Made by a program: the position numbers and the translations under genes. A DNA stretch of 64,000 nucleotides from Actinoplanes teichomyceticus ATCC 31121 (GTDB lineage: Bacteria; Actinomycetota; Actinomycetes; Mycobacteriales; Micromonosporaceae): contig NZ_CP023865.1 in the NCBI RefSeq assembly GCF_003711105.1, forward strand, positions 3,249,001 to 3,313,000. The letters run 5' to 3'. A model generated the notes under the pieces. It did no database searches and was not told the DNA's origin. It was given only the letters and a program-made list of their open reading frames with translations. Of the stretch, positions 32,737 to 42,005 are shown one piece after another; position 1 is the first letter of the stretch, and every line of letters begins with the position of its first letter.

Positions 32737-33303
32737 ATGATCGCTCAGGCTCCGCCGCATCCGGCGCCTGTGGGATGGTTCCAGGTCCAGCACCGGCATC
32801 CGGATGTGCCGCGGACAACGCGCGCTCGACTCTCGGTAGATCGTGACCATCCGTGACGATTCCATCAAGAGTCAGCCAGAGGCCAAGATGGCTCCGGCTG
32901 CTGGTGGTGGTAGCGGTCAGCGACCTGAACCGGCTCCGGTGCTCCGGTGCGCGCACCGTCCTCTGGTGGGAAAGCCTGGCCAGGGCCTGCCAGGATGACC
33001 TCATCCTGTCCCGGCGGGAACGGGTGGTAGGTGTCGAACGTGGCCAGCGCCGATTGCAGGTGCGTGGTGATGCCGGCGGCCCAAGTGCGGACCCGGCGCG
33101 GTCGAGAGAGTCGGATCTCACTGAGGCGTCCTGTTGATCGAGGTGGCAGGGCCTGCGCGGCGGCGCGACGCGCCGCCGCGGCCGAATCGATCCCGGCGGA
33201 TCTCGGGTGCCGTCCCGCCCGAGGCGGCACGCGTCGCGCCACCCGTCCGGCCCGCCCCGGGAGCCCGCCCGCCCGGCCGGAGCGCGCCGCGCCGCCGCCC
33301 GGG
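32737..33303. other. Gene-free interval of about 570 bases
   Basis: I find no convincing gene. On the minus strand at 32865-33130 a frame reads RLSEIRLSRPRRVRTWAAG and a further protein-like stretch without a proper start, which could be the remnant of a lost gene. No repeats or terminal inverted repeats of a mobile element are visible. Confidence 0.35.
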
Positions 33304-34131
33304 TCAGCCCTGGAAGGTGGCCGGGTGGGGGCCGGTGCGGCCGGCGCGGTCCAGAGCGTCGATCGCGGTCAGTTCGGCGGCGGTCAGGTCGAAGCCGAAG
33401 ACGTCCAGGTTGGCGGCGATGCGCGCCGGGGTGACCGACTTCGGGATCACGATGCGGCCCTGCTGCAGGTGCCAGCGCAGCACGACCTGGGCCGGGGTGA
33501 CGCCGTGCGCCCGGGCCGCGGCCACGATCGGGGCCTCGGTGAGGACGGCGCCCTGGGCGAGCGGACTCCACGCCTCGGTGGCGATGCCACGGGCGGCCGC
33601 GGCGGCGGCGGTCTCCCGGTTCTGCAACGCCGGGTGCAGCTCGATCTGGTTGACGGCGGGGACGGTGCCGCCCAGCGCGACCACCCGGTCGAGGTGCTCG
33701 GGCAGGAAGTTGGAGACGCCGATCGCGCGGGCCAGGCCCTCGGCGTACAGATCCTCCAGGCCCTGCCAGGCGTCCAGGTAGGCGTCGGTCGCGGGGGCCG
33801 GCCAGTGGATCAGGTACAGGTCCACCCGGTCCAGGCCGAGCCGGTCCAGGCTGGCGCGGAGGGCGTCGCGGGCGGCGCGGCGGCCCAGGTCGGTGATCCA
33901 CAGCTTGGTGGTGACGAACAGCTCGTCACGGGGCAGGCCGGACGCGGCGAGCGCGCGCCCGACGCCGGTCTCGTTGCCGTAGACGGCCGCGGTGTCGATG
34001 CTGCGGTAGCCCGCCTCCAGGGCGGTGGTGACCGCGGCCCGGGTCTCGGCGTCGGGGATCTGGAAGACGCCGAGGCCGAGCTGCGGGATGGTGACGCCGT
34101 TGTTGAGCGTGACGGCGGGGATGGCGGTCAT
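33304..34131 (-). CDS. Aldo/keto reductase
   Basis: The product is 275 residues, an AKR TIM barrel. The catalytic tetrad is visible: Asp and Tyr in YRSIDTAAVYGNE, Lys in FVTTKLW and His in LYLIHWP. NADPH-binding signatures are ARAIGVSNF and IVIPKSV near the C-terminus. It reduces aldehydes or ketones to alcohols; this subfamily (2,5-diketo-gluconate reductase-like) is broad in substrate. It lies 87 bases downstream of an MFS gene on the same strand, which may place it in that MarR-controlled unit. Confidence 0.92.
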   Translation of the reverse strand: MTAIPAVTLNNGVTIPQLGLGVFQIPDAETRAAVTTALEAGYRSIDTAAVYGNETGVGRALAASGLPRDELFVTTKLWITDLGRRAARDALRASLDRLGLDRVDLYLIHWPAPATDAYLDAWQGLEDLYAEGLARAIGVSNFLPEHLDRVVALGGTVPAVNQIELHPALQNRETAAAAAARGIATEAWSPLAQGAVLTEAPIVAAARAHGVTPAQVVLRWHLQQGRIVIPKSVTPARIAANLDVFGFDLTAAELTAIDALDRAGRTGPHPATFQG

Positions 34132-34218
34132 GGTGTCCTCGTTTCGTGGGTCGGTACGGTCAGCGCGTGGCGCTGCGGGCGGGTGCGGAGTCGGTGCGGG
34201 CCACGGCCGGCGCGCGGG

Positions 34219-35397
34219 TCAGCGCGCGGCGGCCGTGGTGGTGGGGGTGGCGAACTCGCCGCCCGGAAGACGGGTCGCCAGCAGGTAGACGAGCAGGGCG
34301 GCGACGGTGACGGCGGCGCCCGCCCACAGCGGCGAGGTGTAGCCCAGGCCGGCGTCGATGGTGCGGCCGCCGAGCCAGGCGCCGAAGGCGTTGCCGACGT
34401 TGAAGGCCGCGATGTTCGCGCCGGAGGCCAGGGTCGGGGCCTGCCCGGCGTGCCCGAGGATGCGCATCTGCAGGCCGGGCACGGTGGCGAAGCCGAAGCC
34501 GCCCATCAGCAGCAGGCCGGCGACCGTGGCGGCCTGGTTGCCGGCGGTCATGGCGAACCCGGCGAGGATCACGGCGAGCCCGGCGAGCAGGACGATCAGA
34601 GTGACCGCGAGGTTGCGGTCGGCGGCCCGGCCACCGGCGATGTTGCCGGCGAAGAGGCCGACGCCGAACACGATGAGCAGCCACGGGACGGCCGCGGCGG
34701 GGAAGCCGCCGACCCCGGTCAGGGTGTAGGCCAGGTAGCTGAAGGCGCCGAACATGCCGCCGTACCCGAGAACAGTCACCAGGATCGACAGCCAGACCTG
34801 GCCGCTGGCGAAGACCTTGAACTCGCCGAGCAGACCGCCACCGGCCGGGACGGGGGTGGCCGGGGTGAGGACGGCGATGCCGGCGAGGGCCAGCACGCCG
34901 ATCACCGCGATCGCCCAGAACGTGGCGCGCCAGCCCGCGGCCTGTCCGAGGAACGTGCCGAGCGGCACGCCCAGCACGTTGGCGACGGTCAGTCCGGCGA
35001 ACATGACCGAGATGGCCGCGGCTTTCCGCTCGGCCGGCACCAGGTCGGCCGCCACGACCGAGCCGATGCCGAAGAACGCGCCGTGGCACAGCGCGGCGAG
35101 GACGCGGCCGAGCAGCATCGGGCCGTAGCCCGGGGCGAGCGCGGAGAGCAGGTTGCCCGCGATGAACAGCACCATCAGGGCCAGCAGCGCGCGGCGGCGG
35201 TCGATGCGGCCCAGCGCGGCGGTGAGCGCGATCGCCCCGACCGCGACGGACAGGGCGTACCCGGAGATGAGGCCGCCGGCTACCGCCTCGGTGACGTGGA
35301 AGTCGGCGGCGACCTCGGGCAGCAGGCCGGCGATCACGAATTCGGTCAGGCCGATGCCGAACCCGCCGATGGCGAGTGCGTACAGAGCGATGGGCAC
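34219..35397 (-). CDS. MFS drug-efflux transporter (DHA1 type)
   Basis: The product is 392 residues with 12 predicted membrane segments. The beginning (ALYALAIGGFGIGLTEFVIAGLLPEVAADF) and the motif C-like region GRVLAALCHGAFFGIGS are typical of actinomycete DHA1 exporters of the AraJ/chloramphenicol-efflux type. GTG 35397 has GAGGAG six bases upstream, better than the earlier ATG 35421. It is divergent from a MarR gene with a palindrome between, so it is likely a MarR-controlled efflux pump. The aldo/keto reductase follows in the same direction. Confidence 0.88.
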   Translation of the reverse strand: MPIALYALAIGGFGIGLTEFVIAGLLPEVAADFHVTEAVAGGLISGYALSVAVGAIALTAALGRIDRRRALLALMVLFIAGNLLSALAPGYGPMLLGRVLAALCHGAFFGIGSVVAADLVPAERKAAAISVMFAGLTVANVLGVPLGTFLGQAAGWRATFWAIAVIGVLALAGIAVLTPATPVPAGGGLLGEFKVFASGQVWLSILVTVLGYGGMFGAFSYLAYTLTGVGGFPAAAVPWLLIVFGVGLFAGNIAGGRAADRNLAVTLIVLLAGLAVILAGFAMTAGNQAATVAGLLLMGGFGFATVPGLQMRILGHAGQAPTLASGANIAAFNVGNAFGAWLGGRTIDAGLGYTSPLWAGAAVTVAALLVYLLATRLPGGEFATPTTTAAAR

Positions 35398-35440
35398 GAA
35401 GAACTCCTCAAGCGCGTGCAATATCCAGCGTGTGCACTAA

Positions 35441-35452
35441 TTGCATATGCAA
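35441..35452. promoter_or_regulatory. MarR operator palindrome
   Basis: TTGCATATGCAA is a perfect 12-base palindrome in the 132-base gap between the divergent MFS and marR genes. A related GTGCAATAT stretch lies just to the left and AGTTGCAGG to the right. It is probably the binding site of the adjacent MarR protein. Confidence 0.65.
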
Positions 35453-35529
35453 CGAACAGATAGTTGCAGGCGCGCTATATCCGCGCAAGGCGGTGTAGGG
35501 TGAGGAGCATCTCGCGGGAGGAGACCGGC

Positions 35530-35967
35530 ATGGGGATCGCCAACGACGCGGTCGAGATCCGCGCCCAGGGCTGGCGGCGGCTCGCCGCGCTGCACGGCCT
35601 CATCGAGACCGCCCTGGAGAAGGAGTTGCAGGCCGCGCACCGGCTGTCAGTGGTGGAGTACACCGTGCTCGACGCGCTGAGCCGCCAGGACGGGTGGCAC
35701 ATGCGCATGCAGCAACTCGCCCGGGCGGCCGCCCTGTCCAGCAGCGCGACCACCCGCCTGGTCACCCGCCTGGAGGACCGGGGCCTGCTCACCCGCATCC
35801 TGTGCGCCGACGACCGGCGCGGCATCTACACCGAGCTGACCCCGGCCGGCCAGCAGCTGCTGGCCCAGGCCCGGCCGACCCACGACCGGACGCTGGCCGG
35901 CTCGCTGGCCCGGGCGGAGCAGCTGCCCGAGTTGCAGAGCCTGGTGGGGGCACTGCACGCCACCTGA
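35530..35967 (+). CDS. MarR-family transcriptional regulator
   Basis: The product is 145 residues, normal for MarR. The winged helix is seen in LSVVEYTVLDALSRQDGWHMRMQQLARAAALSSSATTRLVTRLEDRGLLTRILCADDRRGIYTELTPAGQ (recognition helix SSSATTRLVTRL and wing DDRRG). It is divergent from the MFS exporter and likely represses it through the TTGCATATGCAA site. ATG 35530 is preceded by GGGAGGAG. Confidence 0.92.
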   Translation: MGIANDAVEIRAQGWRRLAALHGLIETALEKELQAAHRLSVVEYTVLDALSRQDGWHMRMQQLARAAALSSSATTRLVTRLEDRGLLTRILCADDRRGIYTELTPAGQQLLAQARPTHDRTLAGSLARAEQLPELQSLVGALHAT

Positions 35968-36117
35968 GATCCCGGCCGCGCCGGATCGGATGCGATGCGG
36001 TCCCCGGGCCGGCGCGACCGAGGCGTGATGGCGAACCCCGACGCGCGGCGACGTCGCCGGCCTCCCGGGCGAGGCGGCACGCTGGGCCGCGGATCGCCGG
36101 AGAGCAGGGTGACCGGG

Positions 36118-37662
36118 TCAGAGGTTCTGAGCGAACTTGATGAAGTCGCCGATCCGGAACTGGCCGGTGGCCGGGGCGATGGGCGCCGCCGGGCGGAAAC
36201 CCGGGTTCCGCTTGAGGAAGCCCTCCTTGTCGGGATCCATGATGCCGAGGATGACCTCGGCCACGAGCCGGCCGCCGACCGGGCCCAGACGCTCGCCGGA
36301 GCGGGTGAGCTCGGCCTCCTTCAGCAGGTAGAACCAGAGCGGCGCCTTGCCCTGCCAGCCGGCGTTGCCCGGGTCGGGCAGGCCGAGCTCCGCGTTGGTC
36401 AGCGGCGTGGCGCCCATCAGCCTCGCCACGTCCTGACCGGCGGGCAGGCCCAGGCGCTTGCCGCGGATCAGGTTGCGCTCGGCGAGGGAGGCGCTGGTGC
36501 CGTCGGACACCACCGTGCTCGGCAGGTTGAACAGCGGCAGCGACAGCTTGCCGTCGATGCGGCGGGCCCGGTTGCGCGGCGTGGTCGGCTTTCCGGGTAC
36601 GTCGAAGAAGTGCCACCAGTCGATCTCGAGGCGGGCCGGCAACGGCCGGTTACCGCGCAGGTCACTGCCCTCGGCGCCGAAGATGGCGGCCGCCGCGGGC
36701 GGGGTGGTGCGGGTGTTGAGCAGGTAGCCGGCTCGGATCATGCTGTGTCCGAAGCGGTACGCGGCGACCGAGTACTCGATCGGGATCATCGGGCGGTGCG
36801 GGTTCTTCGGCTTGTAGAACTGCCGCTTCACCTTGCCCTTGTTGTCCAGGAACCGGCCCACCACCTCGGCGCCGGCGACCTGTTCCAGGAAGTCGTGAAT
36901 GATGATCCACTGGTAGTGCCAGCGGGTCAGCCGCTGCGCCTCCGCCAGGCTTGTGGCCAGGCCGGTCTCCAGGAGGCGGTTGTGGAACTTCGCGAAGACC
37001 AGGTGAAGCTGGGCGACGATGAGGTTCTCGTCGTTGCGGGCGTCGCCGATGATGGCGCCGCCGTCGGCGCGGCGGGGCAGGTCGTCGACGCCGTTGGCGT
37101 TACGGACCACGCGCATCCGGGTGCGGTCCGCCTCGTACAGGCCCGGGTCCTGGTCGGGGCCGCGGCCGTAGAGCGAGCCCAGGTCGAACAGCGGGGTGTC
37201 GAAGTTGGTCAGAGCCCGTGGGTCGGTCTGCTGCTCGGGCAGCGGGGTGCGGTCCAGGGTCATGTCGTGGTCGATGAACTGGCCGAGGAAGGTGAATCCG
37301 GCCGGGATACGCGGGTTGTCGAAGTCGGTCGGGTTCGGGCCGGTCGGCTCGCCCATCTGCGCGGCGAGCGACTTGAGCAGCTCGTCCGGCGGTGCGTACG
37401 CCTCGGCGTGCTTGAACATGACGCCGAAGCGGCCCTCCTTGTCCCGGCCGGCCCGCACCGCGATGTCGCTGCCGCGGGTCCACTCGACCGCATGTCGCCA
37501 GACTGCCGGCACATCGGGGGCCGCGGCGCTGGCCACGGCGGCGCAGGGCGGGGTCAGTGCGCCTGTGCCCACCGATGCCGCGACGGCTCCCGCGGTGCCG
37601 GCGAGCAGGGTTCGCCGGCCGAGTTTGGTCGATTTGTCACCGTGCGCCGCTGGCTCTACCAT
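36118..37662 (-). CDS. Tat-exported animal-type haem peroxidase
   Basis: The product is 514 residues. A twin-arginine signal (GRRTLLAGTAGAVAASVG) sends it out folded with cofactor. The catalytic domain has the animal peroxidase (peroxidasin/myeloperoxidase) signature: distal GQFIDHDMTLD with His132, a DARNDEN segment, and proximal YRFGHSMIR with His306. Such bacterial enzymes oxidise halides or phenols with H2O2; physiological roles in actinomycetes are little known. ATG 37662 has AGAGGAG upstream. It is monocistronic, convergent with marR. Confidence 0.9.
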   Translation of the reverse strand: MVEPAAHGDKSTKLGRRTLLAGTAGAVAASVGTGALTPPCAAVASAAAPDVPAVWRHAVEWTRGSDIAVRAGRDKEGRFGVMFKHAEAYAPPDELLKSLAAQMGEPTGPNPTDFDNPRIPAGFTFLGQFIDHDMTLDRTPLPEQQTDPRALTNFDTPLFDLGSLYGRGPDQDPGLYEADRTRMRVVRNANGVDDLPRRADGGAIIGDARNDENLIVAQLHLVFAKFHNRLLETGLATSLAEAQRLTRWHYQWIIIHDFLEQVAGAEVVGRFLDNKGKVKRQFYKPKNPHRPMIPIEYSVAAYRFGHSMIRAGYLLNTRTTPPAAAAIFGAEGSDLRGNRPLPARLEIDWWHFFDVPGKPTTPRNRARRIDGKLSLPLFNLPSTVVSDGTSASLAERNLIRGKRLGLPAGQDVARLMGATPLTNAELGLPDPGNAGWQGKAPLWFYLLKEAELTRSGERLGPVGGRLVAEVILGIMDPDKEGFLKRNPGFRPAAPIAPATGQFRIGDFIKFAQNL

Positions 37663-37850
37663 TTCGCTCTCCTCTGGCAGTTATTGCCGCTATTGAGGAC
37701 CCATGCCAGCAAGTTAACGGCTTGCGGTGACCCGTCGTGGGCGTTACCGGGGAACATCGGGCTTACGGCCCGGTCGGGCTAACCCGACCCGGCGACCTTC
37801 GCCTCCGTTGGGGGGAGCCGGCCGCAACCCGTGGCGCCCGCGTCACGTTG

Positions 37851-37930
37851 GCGCGGCCCGGCCCGGCCCGGCGCGGCCCGGCGCGGCCCGGCGCGGCCCG
37901 GCGCGGCCCGGCCCGGCGCGGCGCGGCGCG
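37851..37930. repeat. GC-only decamer tandem repeat
   Basis: Eight tandem 10-base units; five are exactly GCGCGGCCCG (37851-37860 and the four from 37871 to 37910) and three are one- to three-base variants. The array lies between a haem peroxidase gene and the end of the CMD-type gene. It may be a slippage-prone array; no function is evident. Confidence 0.9.
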
Positions 37931-37951
37931 GGAGCGTGGCGTCGTTCGGGG

Positions 37952-38383
37952 TCACGGCGCCGGGGAGGTGGGCTGCGGGCGCCGGGCGTCGAAGACCCCC
38001 TTCGCGGCGAACGTGGCGTTCAGCGCCCGCGGGAATCCGGCGTAGACCGCGCAGTGCAGGATCGCCTCGACGATCTCGTCCCGGCTGAGGCCGACGTTGA
38101 GCGCGGCGCCCACGTGGATCCGCAGCTGAGGTTCGCAGCCGCCGAGCGCGGTCAGCACACCGATCGTGACCAACTGCCGTGAGCGCGCGTCGAGGCCGGG
38201 CCGGTCGTAGATGTCGCCGAACGCGAACGCCGCCACGTGGTGGCTGAGCGCGGGCGAGACGTCGGCGAGCGAGTCGACGACCGCGGTACCGGCATCGCCG
38301 TCGATCCGGGCCAGGACGTCCAGGCCGTGCTGACGCCGGGCGAGGTTGCCGGCGTTGTCGACATCGTGCTGCGTGGTGCTCAT
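37952..38383 (-). CDS. Carboxymuconolactone decarboxylase-family protein
   Basis: The product is 143 residues, all-helical. DARSRQLVTIGVLTALGGCEPQLRIHVGAALNVGLSRDEIVEAILHCAVYAGFPRALNA (seen as consecutive helices) is the CMD domain pattern. The family includes gamma-carboxymuconolactone decarboxylase and AhpD-like alkylhydroperoxidases; only one Cys (in LHCAVYAG) stands in the active segment, so disulfide peroxidase chemistry is unlikely. It overlaps merR by ATGA and is its co-transcribed partner. Confidence 0.85.
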   Translation of the reverse strand: MSTTQHDVDNAGNLARRQHGLDVLARIDGDAGTAVVDSLADVSPALSHHVAAFAFGDIYDRPGLDARSRQLVTIGVLTALGGCEPQLRIHVGAALNVGLSRDEIVEAILHCAVYAGFPRALNATFAAKGVFDARRPQPTSPAP

Positions 38384-38844
38384 GGCTGAGTCGCCCCTCC
38401 GTACATTGCGATCTTGTATTCGGTGGCGGCCAGCGCCAGCTGGAGCTGCGCGAGCTGGGCCCGCAGCGTGTCGCGGTGCTCGACGAGCAGGTCCAGGCGG
38501 TCCGGGATGGTGACATCACCGCGGTCGACGAGCGTGACGTACTGCCGCAGGTCGCTGATCGGCATTCCGGAGGTGCGCATCCGGGTCAGGAACACCAGCC
38601 GGCGCACCGCGGCCGCGTCGTAGACCCGGTGGCCCGCCGCATTGCGCGGCACCGTGACCAGTCCGGCGCGCTCGTAGTAGCGCAACGTGTGCGGACTCAC
38701 TCGTACGTGCTCGGCGGTCGTGGCGATGTCCCACCGGCCGGAGTCGTCGTCCATGACGAGGTTCCGCAGAGCGTCGACCGACACCTCGTCCGGGGGGTCG
38801 ACGGCGAGCCGCAGCGCCTGCATCAACTGCTCGTTCCCGTTCAT
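38380..38844 (-). CDS. MerR-family transcriptional regulator
   Basis: The product is 154 residues. The MerR winged helix reads WDIATTAEHVRVSPHTLRYYERAGLVTVPRNAAGHRVYDAAAVRRL, preceded by an unusual ~45-residue N-terminal extension (NEQLMQALRLAVDPPDEVSVDAL). The coiled dimerisation helix follows (RLDLLVEHRDTLRAQLAQLQLALAATE). No metal-binding Cys is present, so it probably senses an organic or redox signal. It is the first gene of a two-gene unit with the CMD protein. No Shine-Dalgarno is seen before ATG 38844, suggesting a leaderless or weakly translated message. Confidence 0.9.
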   Translation of the reverse strand: MNGNEQLMQALRLAVDPPDEVSVDALRNLVMDDDSGRWDIATTAEHVRVSPHTLRYYERAGLVTVPRNAAGHRVYDAAAVRRLVFLTRMRTSGMPISDLRQYVTLVDRGDVTIPDRLDLLVEHRDTLRAQLAQLQLALAATEYKIAMYGGATQP

Positions 38845-38861
38845 GACCACGACGGTAGGGC

Positions 38862-38877
38862 TTCGAGCGCGCTCCAA
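38862..38877 (-). promoter_or_regulatory. MerR operator-like palindrome
   Basis: TTCGAGCGCGCTCCAA is a 16-base palindrome with one mismatched pair, 18-33 bases upstream of the merR start, where MerR proteins normally bind their own promoter. Confidence 0.5.
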
Positions 38878-38923
38878 CGCAAACCCGCACCGTCCGGTGT
38901 GAGGTCACCGGCGACGGCTCCGG

Positions 38924-41833
38924 TCAGAGGGTCGTGGGCAGTCGCACGGTGAAGGTGGTGCCACGGGGCCGGTTGGGGCCGGCGGTGATGGTGCCGCCGT
39001 GGGCGTCGATGATCGCCTTGGTGATGGCCAGTCCGAGGCCGGTGCCCTTGATGCCGCGGTTGGTGGCGGTGCTGGCCCGGAAGAACCGCTCGAACAGGTG
39101 CGGGTACTGCTCGGGCGGGATGCCGATGCCGTCGTCGCTGATGGTGATGGTGGCGTGCTGGTCGTCGTGGTGTGCGGTGACGGTCACGTGGCCGTGCTCC
39201 TCGCTGTACTTGACGGCGTTGGACAGCAGGTTGTCCAGGGCTTGGCGCAGCCGGGCCGGGTCGGCGTGGGCGGGCAGGTGCCGCGGCAGGTCGACGTTCA
39301 TGGTGAGGTGCCGGGCGTCGGCGGCCGGGCGGTGGTCGTTGATGCTCTGGTCGATGAGGCGGCGCAGCGACACCGGGCGGGCGTCGATGCTCATGCGCCC
39401 GGCGTCGAGGCGGGCCAGGTCGAGCAGGTCGTCGACGAGGTGTTGCAGGTGGGCGCTGTGCCGGTCGACGAGATCGGCGAAGGCCCGGTGGTCGTCGGAC
39501 AGGTCGGGGTCGTCGTGCGTCATCTCGATGTAGCTGCGGATGGTGGCGATGGGATTGCGCAGTTCGTGGCTGACCAGGGCGACGAGTTCGTCCTTCATCC
39601 GGTCGAGTTCCTGCAGCCGGTGTACGTGCTGCTGCTGTTCGGCCAGCAGTTGCTCGCGCTGTTCGGCCAGGTGCCGGCGTTCGGTGATGTTGGTGCTGAT
39701 GCCGTCGATGAACAGCCGGTCACCCTCGTGCCGGGCGACGCCGCGGGCCCACAACCACCGGACGACGTTGTCGGTGCCCAGCAGCCGGCACTCCAGCTCG
39801 GCGGACCGGCCGTCGGCCAGGGTGTGCAGGAAGGTGTCGAGGGCTCCCCGGTCGTCCGGGTGCACGTGGCGCCGCATGGTCTCGGCCGGGTCGGCGTCGG
39901 TGGGGAAGTGCCCGCCGAACACGCCGCTGCTGTTACGGCTGGCGAACACGACCCGCATGCCGGCGTCCGGCAGGACCTCCAAGGTCCAGACGAAGTCGTT
40001 GACCTGGTCGATGATCCGGTCGAGGTCCCGGCGAGCGGCGGCCAGTTCGTGGGCGAGCTCGTCGGCGCGCCGGCGTTCGACGTGCTGCCCCAGCTGGCTG
40101 CACACGTCGTGCAGCACGGCCAGCAGCTGCGGGTCGGGCTCCTCGATGGTGTCGTGGTGGAACGTCAGCACTCCGACCAGCCGCTCGCCGCCGTGCACCG
40201 GGAGCCCGATGGCGTCGTGCGGACCGGCCTGCCGCAGCTCGGCGTCGCGGGCGCCGGGGGGCAGGTCGCGGGTGCGCCGCGGTTCGCCGGTGGCCCAGAC
40301 GAGACCGGGCAGCCCCTCCCCGCGGCGCAGGGGGCGCTGCGCCGCGCCGCCGGGCACGGACACGTCGCGGTCCGCTGCGCTCCACACACCGAGCCGGTGC
40401 AGTAGCTCGCCGTCGGGCTGCCAGTACTCCCCGTACGTCCACCCGAAGGCGCCGGCGATGGCGGCGAGGGTCGCGGTCGCGGCCTGCTCGGCGCTGTCCG
40501 CGTCCGCCAGCGCCTGAGCGACCGCGTGCCGCACCCGGCGCAGCGCCTCGCTGGTGTGGCGTTCGGTGATGTCGTGCAGGGCGACCACCGCGCCGAGGCG
40601 GCCGCCGTCGGGGGTGTCGATCGGCCGGCCGTTGACCGCGAAACGCCGGGCCGGCACCCCCGGCTCGCGGAGGACGATCTGCTCGTCGTCGATGCGTTCG
40701 CCGTTGAACGCCCGGGTCAGCGGCACCTGGTCGGAGCGCAGCGGGGTACGCCCGTCGGCGGCGTACAGGTGGAAAACGTCGGCCCAGTGCTCCGGGCCGA
40801 CCTTCTCGGCGCCGGGACCGAGCACCGCCTGCAGCGCCTGGTTCAGCAGGGCCAGCCTGCCGTGGCTGTCGCAGGCGGCCACCCCGGTGTCCAGGCTGTC
40901 CAGCAGCGCCTGCAGGAACGTGCGTTCATGTTCCAGCTCCCGCTGGGCGGCCTTGCGGACGCTGATGTCATGCAGGAACGCGTGACAGCGATCCTGGTCG
41001 CGGCCACGGCCGGCCTGCAGGGTCAACTCGACGGGGAACTGCCGCCCGGCGCGGTCGACAGCGGCGATCTCCAGGCGCTGCCCGGCCGGCGGACACGCGC
41101 CGGTGTCGATGACGGTGGCCAGAGCCTGCTCGTACGCGTCCCGGCTGGGCGGCGCGATCAGCAGCTCGGCGGCCGAGCGGCTGACCGCCTGCTCGACGCT
41201 CCAGCCGAACAGCCGCTGCGCCGCGGCGTTCCACGCGGTGATCGTGCCACGCTCGTCCAGGGAGATGAACGCGTCGTTGGCCGTGTCCAGCACCGTGCGC
41301 AGCCGGTCCGCCGTCGCCGCCAGCCCGGCATGGGCCATCCGCAGGGTGAGCTGCGATGCGGCGACCTGCGCCATGTCCTGCGCCGCCGTCAGTTGCCGCG
41401 GCTCCCACTGCCGCACCCTGGTGTCCAGCACGCAGAACACCCCCAGGACCGGCCCGTCCGGCCGGCGCAGCGGGAACCCCGCGTAGGCCAGCGCGCGCTG
41501 GCCCACCGCCGGAGCAGCGCCCAGCAGCGGATGGAGGCGGATGTCGGCGGCCACCATCGGCTCACCGGCGTCGACGACCCGCTGGCACAGCGCGTGGCAC
41601 AGCAGCGTCCGCCCGCTCGGGTCCGCCGCCTCCGGCAGCCCCGCCGCGCTGAGCAACACCTGCCGACCGGCATCGGCCAGCATCACGGCCGCGGCCGGGG
41701 CGTCGGCCAGCCGCGCCGCCGAGCGGGTCAGCCGATCCAGCACCGGCACCAGCTCGTCGTCCCGCGGCCCGGCCACCGCCCACGCCGGCAATCCGCTCGG
41801 ATCACCGGCCCGCTCGCCCTCGGCGGTCCCCAC
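38924..41833 (-). CDS. Multi-sensor histidine kinase (GAF-PAS-PAS-GAF-PAS-HisKA-HATPase)
   Basis: The product is 969 residues and soluble. By sequence: GAF (about 25-165), PAS (about 180-295, NDAFISLDERGTITAWNAAA), PAS (about 305-425, LLDSLDTGVAACD), GAF (about 440-590), PAS (about 605-720), HisKA with SHELRNP (phospho-acceptor His756), and HATPase with N-box NLLSNAVKY, DDGIGIP and GTGLGLAI. It senses intracellular or diffusible signals and would phosphorylate a response regulator, but none is adjacent. The GTG start follows GAGG. It is divergent from a related kinase, 172 bases away. Confidence 0.9.
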   Translation of the reverse strand: MGTAEGERAGDPSGLPAWAVAGPRDDELVPVLDRLTRSAARLADAPAAAVMLADAGRQVLLSAAGLPEAADPSGRTLLCHALCQRVVDAGEPMVAADIRLHPLLGAAPAVGQRALAYAGFPLRRPDGPVLGVFCVLDTRVRQWEPRQLTAAQDMAQVAASQLTLRMAHAGLAATADRLRTVLDTANDAFISLDERGTITAWNAAAQRLFGWSVEQAVSRSAAELLIAPPSRDAYEQALATVIDTGACPPAGQRLEIAAVDRAGRQFPVELTLQAGRGRDQDRCHAFLHDISVRKAAQRELEHERTFLQALLDSLDTGVAACDSHGRLALLNQALQAVLGPGAEKVGPEHWADVFHLYAADGRTPLRSDQVPLTRAFNGERIDDEQIVLREPGVPARRFAVNGRPIDTPDGGRLGAVVALHDITERHTSEALRRVRHAVAQALADADSAEQAATATLAAIAGAFGWTYGEYWQPDGELLHRLGVWSAADRDVSVPGGAAQRPLRRGEGLPGLVWATGEPRRTRDLPPGARDAELRQAGPHDAIGLPVHGGERLVGVLTFHHDTIEEPDPQLLAVLHDVCSQLGQHVERRRADELAHELAAARRDLDRIIDQVNDFVWTLEVLPDAGMRVVFASRNSSGVFGGHFPTDADPAETMRRHVHPDDRGALDTFLHTLADGRSAELECRLLGTDNVVRWLWARGVARHEGDRLFIDGISTNITERRHLAEQREQLLAEQQQHVHRLQELDRMKDELVALVSHELRNPIATIRSYIEMTHDDPDLSDDHRAFADLVDRHSAHLQHLVDDLLDLARLDAGRMSIDARPVSLRRLIDQSINDHRPAADARHLTMNVDLPRHLPAHADPARLRQALDNLLSNAVKYSEEHGHVTVTAHHDDQHATITISDDGIGIPPEQYPHLFERFFRASTATNRGIKGTGLGLAITKAIIDAHGGTITAGPNRPRGTTFTVRLPTTL

Positions 41834-42005
41834 CTCGCCTCACCCCCCACCCATGGTCCAGCGATTTCCCGCGGGGTGCGGCGATTCCCGCGGTACGGGG
41901 ACCGGCGCCTGGCGCGGGACCGGGGTCCTCGGCGCGGCCCGCCCGGGCGCCGTGCGGCTGAGCTGATCAGGTCCGCGGCTGCGCGGCCGGCGCGATGATG
42001 AGTTG

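Noticed and set aside
32865..33242. Minus-strand frame with a protein-like segment, possible gene remnant
   Set aside because: No start with a ribosome site, no recognised motif, and the N-terminal part is plain GC-shadow sequence.
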